The notes: generated by a model from the sequence alone, not told the origin. A DNA stretch of 64,000 nt from G963677485 sp942492855 (GCA_942492855.1 OW818647.1:2976001-3040000); one strand, 5' to 3'; shown: positions 7,694-22,700, numbered from the stretch's first letter. Made by a program: numbers and translations.

Positions 7694-10636
7694 GTGAAAC
7701 GGAATTACCTCGGCATGACATTGAAGGTGATGCTGTTGTGTCTTGTGTCGATGTGCGTTCTTGCATCCGCAGCATATTCGGGCACGGTTGAGACCTGGGG
7801 TTCCAACCGGATCATCCCAGGTGACCTATCGGGTTTCACCAGCATCAGCGTTGGTGCATACCACACCGCTGGGCTAAAGGCCGATGGATCGATAAAATGC
7901 TGGGGTGACAACACCAATGGGCAGTGTAATGTGCCATCACTAAATACCGGCTTCATTGCGGTGAGTGCAGGTCAAAATCTCACAGTGGGACTTAAGATGG
8001 ACGGCTCCGTTGTGGCCTGGGGAGGTGAAGGTAAGGAACTAAACGGAACGCCCCAGGATTTCACTGCTATTAGTGCTGGTGCAAACCATGTGGTGGGTTT
8101 GAACCGAGACGGAACGATCAGATGCTGGGGAAACAACAGCGCTGGACAGTGTAACATTCCTGCACCTAACAGCAACTTCATCGCAGTCGCTGCCGGCAGT
8201 GACCACAGCGTAGGCCTGAAAAGCGATGGCTCCTTGGTTTGCTGGGGAGGTAACAAGGACGGGCAGTGTAATGTGCCGTCCCCCAACACGGATTTTGTGG
8301 CCGTATCGGCGGGCTTTAATTTTGCCCTTGCTCTGAAACGCGATGGATCTATTGTGGCATTCGGTACCAACGGTACTGGACAGCTGGATATCCCCACACC
8401 GAACGCGGACTTTATAAGTGTGGCCGCGGGAGTATATACCAGCGCAGGACTGAAGCGCGATGGCTCCATCGTGTGTTGGGGTGACAATGCATCAGGGCAA
8501 TGCAGCGTACCAGTTGACAATAATGAGTTCATATCGGTCGGTACCGGGTATGGCCACACCGTAGGGCTCAAACGCAATGGGACAGTAGTTTGCTGGGGTG
8601 ATGGGAGTAGATCTCAATGCAATGTGATGTCCCAAGTAGACGGCTTTACGGCGGTATCTGCCGGATGGTATCACACGATGGGGCTGAGACGTGATGGCTC
8701 TATCATGACAAAAGGGATATTCACCAGTCTGTCTCAATGTCATGTACCGCAGCCGAACAACGGCTTCATTTCGATTTCGACAGGAGCTGATCATTTTGTT
8801 GGTCTCAAGGATGATCGGAAAGTCTATTGCTGGGGCAGCAACGGGCTAGGCCAGTGTAACATCCCTGAGCCAAACCAAGACTATGCAGCCATCTTTGCCG
8901 CACCATACCACACGATCGGGATGAAAAATAACGGGTCCCTTGTTTGCTGGGGTAAGAACGACACAGGACAGTGTAATATTCCATCGCCGAACAGCAACTT
9001 CATTTCGGCGGCAGGAGGTTATGCTCATTCTGCAGGCTTGAAAAGCGACGGCACCGTGGTCTGTTGGGGAGATAATGCATACGGCCAATGCGCCGTGCCC
9101 GAGCCTAACGCTAACTTCACCGCAATCTCTGCCGGTGTATACCATACAATGGGCCTTAAGGCCGATGGTTCGATAGTGTGTTGGGGATCGAATTCAGACC
9201 AGCAATGCAATGTACCAGAACCAAATCAAGACTTCGTGGCCATATCTGCAGGTGCCCTATACTCTGTCGGACTTAAGAACGATGGTTCAGTTGTGAGTTG
9301 GGGTTCCAACTACTGGGGCCAGTGTGTTCTTCCTACTCCTAATGCAGGCTTCGTGTCGATATCAGCAGGATATGGTGATGTAACTGCACTGCGAGCCGAT
9401 GGCTCTATCGTGCGGTGGGGCAACATGATTTGGGGACTGTGGGCAGCAACAGAACAAAACAATGACTTCATGGCGATATCCGAAGGTCTACAACACACCG
9501 TCGCATTGAAGACCGACGGCAGTGTTTGGTGCTGGGGCAATAACGCCAAGGGGCAGAGCTACATACCCTCACCCAACTCGGGATTTTTGGCTATAGCAGC
9601 CGGGAGCTCGCATTCTGCCGGGGTAAGAGGCGATGGTTCTGTAGTTTGCTGGGGCGAAAACAATAAGGCCCAATGCGATGTGCCTATGCCAAACCAGGGA
9701 TTTACAAGTGTCGCAGCAGGCACCGAATTCACCGCAGGGTTGAAGAGTGATGGATCGATTCGGTGCTGGGGCGATAACAGCTTTGGGCAATGCAATACCC
9801 CAGAAGACAACACGGGATTTGTAGCACTAGCTGCTGGGACCAGCCATGTTGCTGCACTGAGAAGCAATGGTTCCATCACATGCTGGGGAGTGACGTACAG
9901 TGTCACTCCTACGCCAAATACTGGCTATGTAGCCGTAGCCTGTGGCAAAGAACACACAGTGGCACTGAAAACCGATGGCTCCGTTGTATGCTGGGGGTCT
10001 AATGACCAAAGGCAATGCGATGTTCCGGAACCAAACCAAGACTTCGTGGCGATTGCTGCGAGTGAGTACGGTTCTGTCGGACTAAAGAACAATGGTAGTG
10101 TAGTCTACTGGGGATATGGGTTATACTTTCCGAACTATGATAGCGTGCCTGGTCCAAACTCCGGTATCACAGCAATCGCAGCCGGTGGAGGCAAAATCAC
10201 CACCATCCGCGGTATGCGGAACATCACTGGGCAGGTGCAACTGGGCGGCTTCCTGGCGCCGTTACCTTCGCAACGGCTGACCGCCTGGATCGCCAGCGCG
10301 TCAGACCCTACGGCCACGCAGTGCCTCAGCCTGCTGCCTGATGCCAGCGGTAACTACACGCTCTCCAGCTACCTGCAGCCGCCGTATGACATACGGGTCA
10401 GCAGCCCTCACTTCCTGACGGCCAATGCGGCCGGTATCGCCGCAGACCAAAACGCGAACTTCGCACTCACCAACGGCGACGCGGATGGCGACAACCAGGT
10501 TAACCTGTTCGACTTCGTGGTGCTGGATTCCAAGTTCGGATCCGCCGATTCGATGGCCGACCTGGACGGCGATGGTCAGGTGAACTTGTTCGACTACGTG
10601 ATCATTGACCAGCACTTCGGTGCGCAGGGGGAGTAA
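7694..10636 (+). CDS. Secreted RCC1-repeat protein, 20 repeats plus two halves, dockerin-like C-terminus
   Basis: I place the start at the GTG at 7694. It follows the purine tract AGGGGGC by a few bases and opens directly into a signal peptide (VKRNYLGMTLKVMLLCL..., cleavage near ASAAYS). The in-frame ATG at 7661 would add eleven residues before the basic region and has no clear ribosome binding site. The product is 980 residues, the longest of the cluster. It has 20 full RCC1 repeats plus two terminal halves, or 21 blades, consistent with three seven-bladed propellers. The shared C-terminal module and dockerin-like loops complete it. A hairpin terminator follows at 10652, so this gene likely ends the RCC1 transcription unit. 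Confidence 0.9.
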   Translation: MKRNYLGMTLKVMLLCLVSMCVLASAAYSGTVETWGSNRIIPGDLSGFTSISVGAYHTAGLKADGSIKCWGDNTNGQCNVPSLNTGFIAVSAGQNLTVGLKMDGSVVAWGGEGKELNGTPQDFTAISAGANHVVGLNRDGTIRCWGNNSAGQCNIPAPNSNFIAVAAGSDHSVGLKSDGSLVCWGGNKDGQCNVPSPNTDFVAVSAGFNFALALKRDGSIVAFGTNGTGQLDIPTPNADFISVAAGVYTSAGLKRDGSIVCWGDNASGQCSVPVDNNEFISVGTGYGHTVGLKRNGTVVCWGDGSRSQCNVMSQVDGFTAVSAGWYHTMGLRRDGSIMTKGIFTSLSQCHVPQPNNGFISISTGADHFVGLKDDRKVYCWGSNGLGQCNIPEPNQDYAAIFAAPYHTIGMKNNGSLVCWGKNDTGQCNIPSPNSNFISAAGGYAHSAGLKSDGTVVCWGDNAYGQCAVPEPNANFTAISAGVYHTMGLKADGSIVCWGSNSDQQCNVPEPNQDFVAISAGALYSVGLKNDGSVVSWGSNYWGQCVLPTPNAGFVSISAGYGDVTALRADGSIVRWGNMIWGLWAATEQNNDFMAISEGLQHTVALKTDGSVWCWGNNAKGQSYIPSPNSGFLAIAAGSSHSAGVRGDGSVVCWGENNKAQCDVPMPNQGFTSVAAGTEFTAGLKSDGSIRCWGDNSFGQCNTPEDNTGFVALAAGTSHVAALRSNGSITCWGVTYSVTPTPNTGYVAVACGKEHTVALKTDGSVVCWGSNDQRQCDVPEPNQDFVAIAASEYGSVGLKNNGSVVYWGYGLYFPNYDSVPGPNSGITAIAAGGGKITTIRGMRNITGQVQLGGFLAPLPSQRLTAWIASASDPTATQCLSLLPDASGNYTLSSYLQPPYDIRVSSPHFLTANAAGIAADQNANFALTNGDADGDNQVNLFDFVVLDSKFGSADSMADLDGDGQVNLFDYVIIDQHFGAQGE

Positions 10637-10651
10637 GGCTTAAGTAACACA

Positions 10652-10685
10652 CCAGGCGGGTTGGCTGGCCCGCCTGGCGGTTTAT
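10652..10685 (+). terminator. Rho-independent terminator candidate after the RCC1 cluster
   Basis: CCAGGCGGG (10652-10660) pairs perfectly with CCCGCCTGG (10669-10677) around an eight-base loop and is followed by CGGTTTATGG. It lies 15 bases after the stop of the last RCC1 gene. The T run is short, so termination strength is uncertain. Confidence 0.6.
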
Positions 10686-10703
10686 GGTAAACGAATACCT
10701 GAG

Positions 10704-10732
10704 TTGACAGTGGTAGTATTGTGACATAAAAT
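10704..10732 (+). promoter_or_regulatory. Sigma-70-type promoter for the TIG-repeat gene
   Basis: TTGACA at 10704-10709 and TAAAAT at 10727-10732 are separated by 17 bases, a near-consensus housekeeping promoter. It lies between the RCC1 terminator and the TIG-repeat gene, giving a 5' leader of about 80 bases. Transcription of the TIG gene therefore looks separate from the RCC1 cluster. Confidence 0.65.
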
Positions 10733-10819
10733 GTAACTACACTGACATGGTGCTGATAGTGGCTCATGAGTAATGGTGTTGATCTACATTCCCCGTTGCT
10801 TAAACAAGGAGTCCTGTTT

Positions 10820-13006
10820 ATGTCACGTTTGTTCATGTATGTATCCCTCACACTGTTTGTTTTTCAAATGATCGCATTGCCGGTGTCTGCTGGAATAGGT
10901 GGACCTGTTATCAGCTCATTCTCCCCCACAAGCGGAAAAGTGGGTGACAAGATAGTCATCGCTGGCACCAATCTATCGAGTGTCAATGCGGTATCCTTTA
11001 ACGGGAAAACGGCTAGCTTCAAGGTGGATAGTGACACCGCTGTAACCGCGTTAGTGCCTAGCGGAGCCACAACCGGTAAAATTGCCGTGAACTCACCGAG
11101 CGGCAGCAACACAAGCGCAGCCATTTTTACAGTCACCTCACCAGCCATTACCTCATTCGCTCCTTCAGGTGGTAATGTCGGCGATGCCGTAACCATCACG
11201 GGCGCTAACTTCACCAGTGTGACGGCCGTGAAGTTCAACGGCTCAACCTCGGAATATACCGTAAACAGCGCGACATCCATATCTGCCACTGTGCCCGCTA
11301 GTGCCACTACAGGTAAGATATCGGTGACCACCTCTGGAGGTAATTGCTCAAGCTCCACCAACTTCACTGTGTCACTCGCACCATATATCACGCGGTTTGG
11401 GATGAGTGATGGCCATGCAGGAGAGACCCTTACAATAGTGGGTGGCCACTTCACCGGAGCAACGGCGGTGCATTTCCACGGAACTCCATCGGTCTTTACC
11501 GTAGATAATGATAATGTGATCTACGCGACAATACCCGTTGGTGCCACTACGGGCAGGGTTACGGTCACGACGCCTGAAGGAACCGCCACAAGTCCAACTG
11601 ACTTCAACGTGCGAATACTAACGATCACCTCGATTACTCCGTCAGGGGGGAGCGTTGGTGACCCCGTCACTATCACCTTCACCAAGACGTTTGAATTCAC
11701 ACCTGGAATGAGTATCTCATGGGTAGAATTCAACGATATCGATGCGGTGTACACTGTGATTGGTGATACAATTTATACAACAGTGCCAGAAGGGGCTACC
11801 ACTGGTCGAATCACCATGGGAACCTTTGTGGGCGATCGGGCGACAAGTGATACTGACTTCATTGTTTACCATCTTCCTGCCATCACGGATTTTAGCCCCA
11901 AGACCGGCAATTCTGGCCAGACCGTTATACTCACGGGCACTAACTTCACCGGAACCACAGCGGTGAAGTTCAACGGTACGTCCGCGGATTTTACCATAGA
12001 CAGTGATACCGCCATCACCACCACTGTACCGAGCGGGGCCACCACCGGCAAGATCACGGTTACCTCACCTGGTGGCACAGCCACCAGCGCAACCGACTAC
12101 ACAGTGGTCCCATTCATTAGTTCTCTCGAACCAAATAGTGGTATTGTGGGTGATGATGTGGTCATCAGCGGGTTAAGCTTCAATGGAGTGACCGCTGTGA
12201 AATTTAACGGAACACCTGCCTTTTTCAGATTAGATAGCGAGACTTCCATCGCTACGATCGTGCCGACCGGTGCGACCACGGGACATATCACCCTGACATA
12301 CGCAGGTGGCACGACATCCAGTGACTCTGTGTTCACCGTTTATCATCCCATCACAATTACGTCGTTCACACCCACTATAGGCGATGCAGGGAGCACTGTG
12401 AATATCACGGGCGCCCATTTTACGGGAACATCCAGTGTGTCCTTCAATGGAAGACCTGCATTCTACGTTGTTAACAGTGACGTATCCATTACAACAGTTG
12501 TGCCTAGTGGGGCCACAACGGGACAGATATCGGTGACTAATCCAGCCGGCACCACATTAAGTGCTGGTAACTTCACGGTGTTTGTCCCCACTTCACTAGA
12601 AGTGACAATCACGCGAGGCGTTGGTTACACTGGCGCGCTAAGCGGAATGGAGCTGGTCTACAGCCTGACAGGGCCACAAACCTATACCGGTGATCTGGCT
12701 CTTGATAATGACGGTAAGTCGACCATCGGTGGACTGCAACCTGGCACCTATAATCTGCAGATCAGTGGCAGCCACTGGCTTACCCGCAGGATATCCGGCA
12801 TCAACGTCAACGGCACTAATGGTGTGGTGACTTCGATGACCAATGGTAACGCCGATGGTAACAACCAGATCAACCTGTTCGACTTCGTGGTGCTAGATTC
12901 CAAGTTCGGATCCGCCGATTCGATGGCCGACCTGGACGGAAGTGGTCAGGTGAACTTGTTCGACTACGTGATCATAGACCAGAACTTCGGTGCTCAGGGC
13001 GACTGA
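10820..13006 (+). CDS. Secreted protein with seven IPT/TIG domains and a dockerin-like C-terminus
   Basis: The start is the ATG at 10820, preceded by AAGGAG and followed at once by a signal peptide (MSRLFMYVSLTLFVFQ..., cleavage near PVSA). An in-frame ATG at 10766 would put 18 residues ahead of the signal. The 728-residue product carries seven IPT/TIG immunoglobulin-like domains of about 80 residues. They show recurring motifs such as ITSFxPxxGxxGDxVxITGxxF, AVxFNG and VPSGATTGKI. A Gly-rich beta module follows, then the dockerin-like loops (DGNNQINLFDF and DLDGSGQVNLFDY) found in the adjacent RCC1 proteins. TIG domains mediate surface adhesion or polysaccharide binding in many exported proteins. 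The shared C-terminus suggests the same export or anchoring route; the binding target is unknown. Confidence 0.92.
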   Translation: MSRLFMYVSLTLFVFQMIALPVSAGIGGPVISSFSPTSGKVGDKIVIAGTNLSSVNAVSFNGKTASFKVDSDTAVTALVPSGATTGKIAVNSPSGSNTSAAIFTVTSPAITSFAPSGGNVGDAVTITGANFTSVTAVKFNGSTSEYTVNSATSISATVPASATTGKISVTTSGGNCSSSTNFTVSLAPYITRFGMSDGHAGETLTIVGGHFTGATAVHFHGTPSVFTVDNDNVIYATIPVGATTGRVTVTTPEGTATSPTDFNVRILTITSITPSGGSVGDPVTITFTKTFEFTPGMSISWVEFNDIDAVYTVIGDTIYTTVPEGATTGRITMGTFVGDRATSDTDFIVYHLPAITDFSPKTGNSGQTVILTGTNFTGTTAVKFNGTSADFTIDSDTAITTTVPSGATTGKITVTSPGGTATSATDYTVVPFISSLEPNSGIVGDDVVISGLSFNGVTAVKFNGTPAFFRLDSETSIATIVPTGATTGHITLTYAGGTTSSDSVFTVYHPITITSFTPTIGDAGSTVNITGAHFTGTSSVSFNGRPAFYVVNSDVSITTVVPSGATTGQISVTNPAGTTLSAGNFTVFVPTSLEVTITRGVGYTGALSGMELVYSLTGPQTYTGDLALDNDGKSTIGGLQPGTYNLQISGSHWLTRRISGINVNGTNGVVTSMTNGNADGNNQINLFDFVVLDSKFGSADSMADLDGSGQVNLFDYVIIDQNFGAQGD

Positions 13007-13087
13007 ACCCCACCAGGGTGGTGGGCGATCGGCTCACCGCCCGGTGACCTGCTCTACGGTTTCGATAAAAGGGGATGGTAGTTAAAT

Positions 13088-13606
13088 ATGAAAACTAAAA
13101 AGCAAGAGGAATTGGTGGCTGCATATCTATCTCAGTTTGATGACAATATCAGCACGTTATACCGCGACATCATCATGCAACTGTCTGAACTTGGATATAA
13201 CCCCAAAAAGGAGAAGTCGAATATTAGCTTTAAGCATGATCTGCATAATAAACAAATCGCTAAGATGGGTACACGAGTAAGTAAATCCAAAGAGATATCT
13301 CCGATATTTGCCTTGAGATTTAGCGCTTGCCGAGGATATTCCCACAGGTTCACTGACATAGTGAGTGCAGCTATCATCAAATACCCGAGCAAAACTCCTC
13401 TTTGTTTGGACAACGGCTGCCACTATTGCGCGGGCGAACCCTCCACACACGTCTACACCTGCACATTTCCTGACGGTGTGAGTAAGTCGCATTGCGGCGC
13501 ATATGCACTAGAGATACCGGATATTACTGCAGATGATATCTGTGAAATCAAGCGGCTTATCAAGGAAGAACACCAGTACCTGATGAAACATGAAGTTGGT
13601 CAGTAA
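13088..13606 (+). CDS. Hypothetical small Cys-rich protein
   Basis: A 172-residue soluble protein with no signal peptide or membrane segment. The ATG follows a GGGGATGG purine tract. The N-terminal half is helical and charged. The C-terminal half holds CHYC, then CTFPDG and HCGAYALEIP, and ends in a helix DDICEIKRLIKEEH. The spacing of cysteines and histidines (CxxC about 29 residues before HCG) suggests a zinc site, but this is inference. The layout resembles uncharacterised proteins common in Clostridia, though I cannot name a family with confidence. It stands alone between the TIG gene and the convergent lipid kinase. Base composition is more AT-rich than the neighbouring genes, which may point to transfer. 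Confidence 0.75.
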   Translation: MKTKKQEELVAAYLSQFDDNISTLYRDIIMQLSELGYNPKKEKSNISFKHDLHNKQIAKMGTRVSKSKEISPIFALRFSACRGYSHRFTDIVSAAIIKYPSKTPLCLDNGCHYCAGEPSTHVYTCTFPDGVSKSHCGAYALEIPDITADDICEIKRLIKEEHQYLMKHEVGQ

Positions 13607-13984
13607 GTAATGTAACTGCCCAGTCCTGAATGGCACTATCCGGGGCGGTTTGTCAGTACGGTCGCAATCTCAGCGGGCTGTAGACAGCACCCATCTGGCG
13701 GTTAGCCGAACGTACCGCTTCAGGACAGGGGACATGCAATCACCGTTGCCACGGGTTTAGTCACCCCACGGACTGATGTCCGTATCGGGGTTCCCTCACC
13801 GCGTGGCTAACGATATGCAGCCCGCAAGCGGGCGCAGGGGACGTCCAGATGCGTCCGCTTCAGCGGACAGCCAGCTGATTAGCGACGGGTGACGAGGCCT
13901 GCTTTAGCAGGTTGATGGAACCCGTCGCCAAAGGCCGACCGCCCATATCGCAGGATATCTGTCGGCGTATCGTGGTTATATCCT
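13607..13984. other. Gene-free stretch with short hairpins
   Basis: Between the convergent small Cys-rich gene and the lipid kinase there is no plausible gene. Several short perfect stem-loops are present: GCCCGCAAGCGGGC near 13828, GTCCGCTTCAGCGGAC near 13855 and CCTGCTTTAGCAGG near 13900. The segment around 13640-13705 (GGGGCGGTTT...GTACG...CTGGCGGTTAGCC) resembles the stem-loop repeat at 31363 and 33669 in diverged form. Confidence 0.5.
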
Positions 13985-14884
13985 TCATACCCCGAGTTTG
14001 CAGTCGGCGTGCACCCACAGTTTCGCTGCTCCTGGCAGAACGCGCACATCAATCGGGGTCTGCCCACAGATATCACCATCTATCAGCACAGGAGAGGCAC
14101 TGAGGGTCTCGATGCTCACATGGGTGCCCTTCCAGGCGCACACGCTGGGATGCTCCAGATGTGTGCCCGCAAAAACCCGCGGAAGGTTGCGCAGGAACTC
14201 CATCCGGCCCACGCTCTTCACCAACACCACATCCAGCAGACCATCGTCTACTCTGGCCTGTGGAGCTACTTTCATCCCGCCACCGTAACACTGCGAATTT
14301 GCCACAGCCACCAGCAGGGCATCGCCTTCCCACATCTGACCGTCAATGTTGAGCTTTATCGAGGTGGGTTTCAGGTGAACGACCTCCATGAATACCGCAC
14401 TTAGGTAGGCGAATGTGCCTCCGAACAGGCGCATGCGCTTATTCATGCGCTCGGCGACGACCGCGTCAAATCCCAGGCTGGTAATGTTGATTGACTGGTA
14501 GGTACTATCATTGACGTCCAAAAGATCAATGTCAATGGCATGCCCATGTAACGCCAGACTCGCGGCCTCAGCGGGATTGATCGGCAGTCCAAGGGTACGG
14601 CATAGGTCATTTCCTGTGCCGGCGGGGATGATGCCTGTGGGGATACCGGAGCCCATCAATCCACTGACCACCTGCGAGATGGTGCCGTCGCCGCCGCATG
14701 CAAACACAATATCGGGTCTTTCAGCTACGGCCTCGGCTGCCAGACGTTCGGCTTCGCCTGCACTGGTGGTGAACACGCTTCGTACCTGCCAGCCCGCGGC
14801 TAGGAAGCAGGCTTCGGCTCGTCGTGCGGCAGTTTGTCCTCGGTGACGGCCGGAGACTGGGTTCGCGATAATGAGTGCCTTCAA
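13985..14884 (-). CDS. YegS/BmrU-family lipid kinase (diacylglycerol kinase catalytic domain)
   Basis: The product should phosphorylate a membrane lipid such as diacylglycerol using ATP. The N-terminus KALIIANPVSGR is the family's nucleotide-binding strand, CGGDGTISQVVSGLMG is the GGDGT signature, and GIIPAGTGNDLCRTLG is the conserved GTGND motif. The C-terminal half is the typical beta-sandwich (VDDGLLDVVLV, IDGDICGQTPIDVRVLPGA). I start it at the TTG at 14884, which follows AGGGGAG by five bases and gives 299 residues, the usual family length. An upstream GTG at 14932 would add 16 residues that fit no family start. It lies downstream of rpoC in the same direction, separated by a strong hairpin, so it is probably transcribed independently. 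Confidence 0.9.
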   Translation of the reverse strand: MKALIIANPVSGRHRGQTAARRAEACFLAAGWQVRSVFTTSAGEAERLAAEAVAERPDIVFACGGDGTISQVVSGLMGSGIPTGIIPAGTGNDLCRTLGLPINPAEAASLALHGHAIDIDLLDVNDSTYQSINITSLGFDAVVAERMNKRMRLFGGTFAYLSAVFMEVVHLKPTSIKLNIDGQMWEGDALLVAVANSQCYGGGMKVAPQARVDDGLLDVVLVKSVGRMEFLRNLPRVFAGTHLEHPSVCAWKGTHVSIETLSASPVLIDGDICGQTPIDVRVLPGAAKLWVHADCKLGV

Positions 14885-15020
14885 TGGAGCTCCCCTAATG
14901 TCAGTGATAACATATGCATTATAGCAACACACTAACCAGCCGAGGTTGCCGGTGATGGAATAGATTGGTAAAGCGTGCTTCTGAGGCTACCGCTCTCGCG
15001 CCTAAGGCTTATGTACGCAG

Positions 15021-15048
15021 AAATGGGACGGTGTGAACCGTCCCATTT
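15021..15048 (-). terminator. Terminator after rpoBC
   Basis: AAATGGGACGGT and its exact complement form a 12-bp perfect stem with a GTGA/TCAC loop. On the minus strand the stem ends in TTTC. It lies 50 bases past the rpoC stop and separates rpoBC from the lipid kinase. Confidence 0.75.
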
Positions 15049-15097
15049 CTTAGCGGGTTTTGGTACCAGCTTTTCGATCAGGTGAAAAGAAAGCTGA

Positions 15098-19752
<4,655 letters not shown>

Positions 19753-19756
<4 letters not shown>

Positions 19757-22700
19757 TGAGGTAAGCCTCCTCTGAGGTCGTGAGAGGTCAAGGGCCGACG
19801 CGTCATACTGTCTGCGTCTTCCTCATCCTGCAAGCTGAGTTCCTTGTCGGAGTGGTCGAATACACTGACTTTGAGGCCGAGTGACTGCAGCTCTTTGACG
19901 AGAATTTTGAATGATTCCGGAATACCGGGTTCATTCATCGGCTCACCCTTCACGATCGCCTCGTACACCTTCACACGGCCCACTACGTCGTCAGACTTAA
20001 GGGTCAGCATTTCTTGAAGGGTATTGGCTGCACCGTATGCTTCCAGTGCCCACACTTCCATTTCGCCGAAGCGCTGGCCGCCGAACTGTGCTTTACCGCC
20101 CAATGGCTGCTGGGTTACCAGGCTGTATGGGCCAGTAGATCGAGCGTGTATCTTATCGTCGACCAGGTGGTGCAGCTTCAGCATGTAGATATAGCCCACG
20201 GTCAGCGGGTTGTCGAACTCTTCACCGGTCTGTCCATCGCGAACGAGGCACTTACCGGTCTTTTCGTCCACACCACATCTATTCCATGTGTTCTTCTTGA
20301 TCTTCTGCCATATCTCTTCAAGCGGTTCAGGGTTGTAGTTGACATATCCGTCACCTTGCCCCAATTGAACACTATCAACAGCAGGCATCACGCCAGTTTC
20401 CTGCATTAGCAGTGGGCTGAGCTCGGGTGCCGCATTGACAAGTTCCGCGATACGCTTCAGTTGGTCTGGTGCGGTTCGCTTCAGAGCATCGATGGTGGCT
20501 TCACGCAGGGTGTCCACTTCGGTGGCGTCATCAGTCACTGCCAATTCGGGCAGCACGATGCCAAGTTCCTGACCCAGGTAGTTCCTAAGCACGATTTCAC
20601 GCATTGTGCGTGCCATGCGTGCCGTTTCGGTCAGAATCTCTTTTTCGTTCGCGCCCTGGAATGCAGGGTTGGCGTAACTGTAGCCGAAGTAGTGTCCAGG
20701 CCAGCCAAGGTGAGTTTCCATGATCTGTCCGATGTTCATACGAGAAGGCACGCCTAACGGGTTCAGCACGATGTCCACCGGGGTGCCATCGGGCAGGAAC
20801 GGCATATCCTCATCGGGCAGGATCTTGGATATAACACCCTTGTTTCCGTGACGTCCGGCCATCTTATCGCCTTCCATCACTTTACGCTTCTGGGCGACGT
20901 ATACACGCACCAGCATATTCACGCCTGCGGGTAGTTCATCTGCCGGCTGCTTCTCCACGTCGCCACCGCAACTGCGGCACATGACGGTATCTTCCGGCTT
21001 CTTGCTCAGTTGTGTTATCTTGTGGCATGACTTGCACTTGAAGTTGAAGCGGCTGAACACCTTAACGTCCACCACTTTGCCTTTTTCACCATGCGGCAGC
21101 TTCAGAGAGACGTCGCGTGTCTCTTCAGCCTTCTTACCAAAGATCGCGATGATCAACCGCTCTTCAGCGGTTAACTCACTCTGGCCCTTGGGTTGGACTT
21201 TACCTACCAGCAGGTCTTCAGGGCGAACCTGAGCACCGATGCAAATAATGCCGTTCTGGTCGAGGTCTTTCAGTGCGTCTTCGCTGATGTTCGGGATATC
21301 ACGGGATATCTCTTCCGGTCCCAGCTTGGTATCACGCGCTTCCACTTCATACCGCTCCATATGGATAGAGCTGTAGACGTCGTCACGCACCATGCGCTGG
21401 CAGACCAGAATCGCATCTTCGTAGTTATAGCCATTCCATGGCACAAATGCCACCAGCAGGTTCTTACCAAGTGCCAGTTCACCATTTTCGGTGCAGGGGC
21501 CGTCGGCAAGCAACTGACCGGCTCGCACACGCTGTCCAGGGAATACCACTGGGCGCTGCGAAACACATGTGCTCTGGTTGCTTTGCATATTGTTGATTAC
21601 GCTGTATCGGTCAATCGCACCATTGGTGTTCATGATCTGAATAGACTCAGCCGTGACGTGGCGAACCACACCGCTGTTGCGGGCCAGGATCATAACACCA
21701 GAGTCTCGCGCCGCGCGGCCTTCAAAGCCGGTCTTAACCAGCGGAGCGTCGCTACGCAGCAGCGGCACGGCCTGCTTCTGCATGTTCGAGCCCATCAAGG
21801 CGCGGGTCGCGTCGTCGTTCTCCAGGAAGGGGATCAATGCAGAGGCGATTGACACCAACTGCACCGGAGCCACGTCCATGAGGTCTACTTGAGACTTCTT
21901 TACAACCGGGTAGATAGTCTCCAGGTTGTTCAGATGGCGCACCTGTACCATTTCGTCCTTGAGGTGGCCATGACTGTCAACGCGGGTATCACCAGGAGCG
22001 ATACGGCGGTCTTCATCCAGCTCTGCGGAGAGGTAGATGATATCCTCAAGAACCTTGCCGTCTTTGACGATGCGGTAGGGGGTCTCGATAAAGCCGAACT
22101 CGTTGACCTGAGCATATGTGGCCAACTGAGAAATCAGGCCGATGTTCGGGCCTTCAGGGGTCTCAATCGGGCAGATACGTCCGTAATGGCTGTCATGGAC
22201 GTCACGGACTTCCAGCGTTGCACTCTGTCGGGTTAAACCGCCAGGTCCTAGTGCGGAAAGACGCCGCTTATGGGTCAGCTCGCTGAGCGGGTTGGTCTGA
22301 TCCATGAACTGCGACAACTGGCTGCTTCCAAAGAAGCTCTTAATCGCAGCAGAGACTGGCTTGATGGCCAGGATCACTTGCGGAATCACTTCCGCATCCT
22401 GTGCGGTCATGCGCTCTTTGGCCACCTTCTCCATGCGCAGGAAGCCGTTGCGAAGCTGGCTTTGAAGCAGCTCGCCAACGGCGCGGACGCGCTTGTTCTT
22501 CAAGTGGTCAATTTCGTCTACTTCGCCCACACCGGAGCACAGCTTCACAAGGTAGTGAAGAGTGGCTACGAAGTCTTCCTTCGTAATGGTGCGGACATCC
22601 AGCCCCATGTGAATACCCAGCTTGCGGTTCAGCTTATAACGGCCGACACGCGCCAGGTCGTAGCGGCGGTTGTCGTAGAACTGGCTGTGGATCAGGCTCT

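Noticed and set aside
960..13006. Cellulosome components
   Set aside because: Dockerin-like loops are present but there is no cohesin or scaffoldin in the window and the partner domains are not cellulases. The module may serve sorting or anchoring instead.
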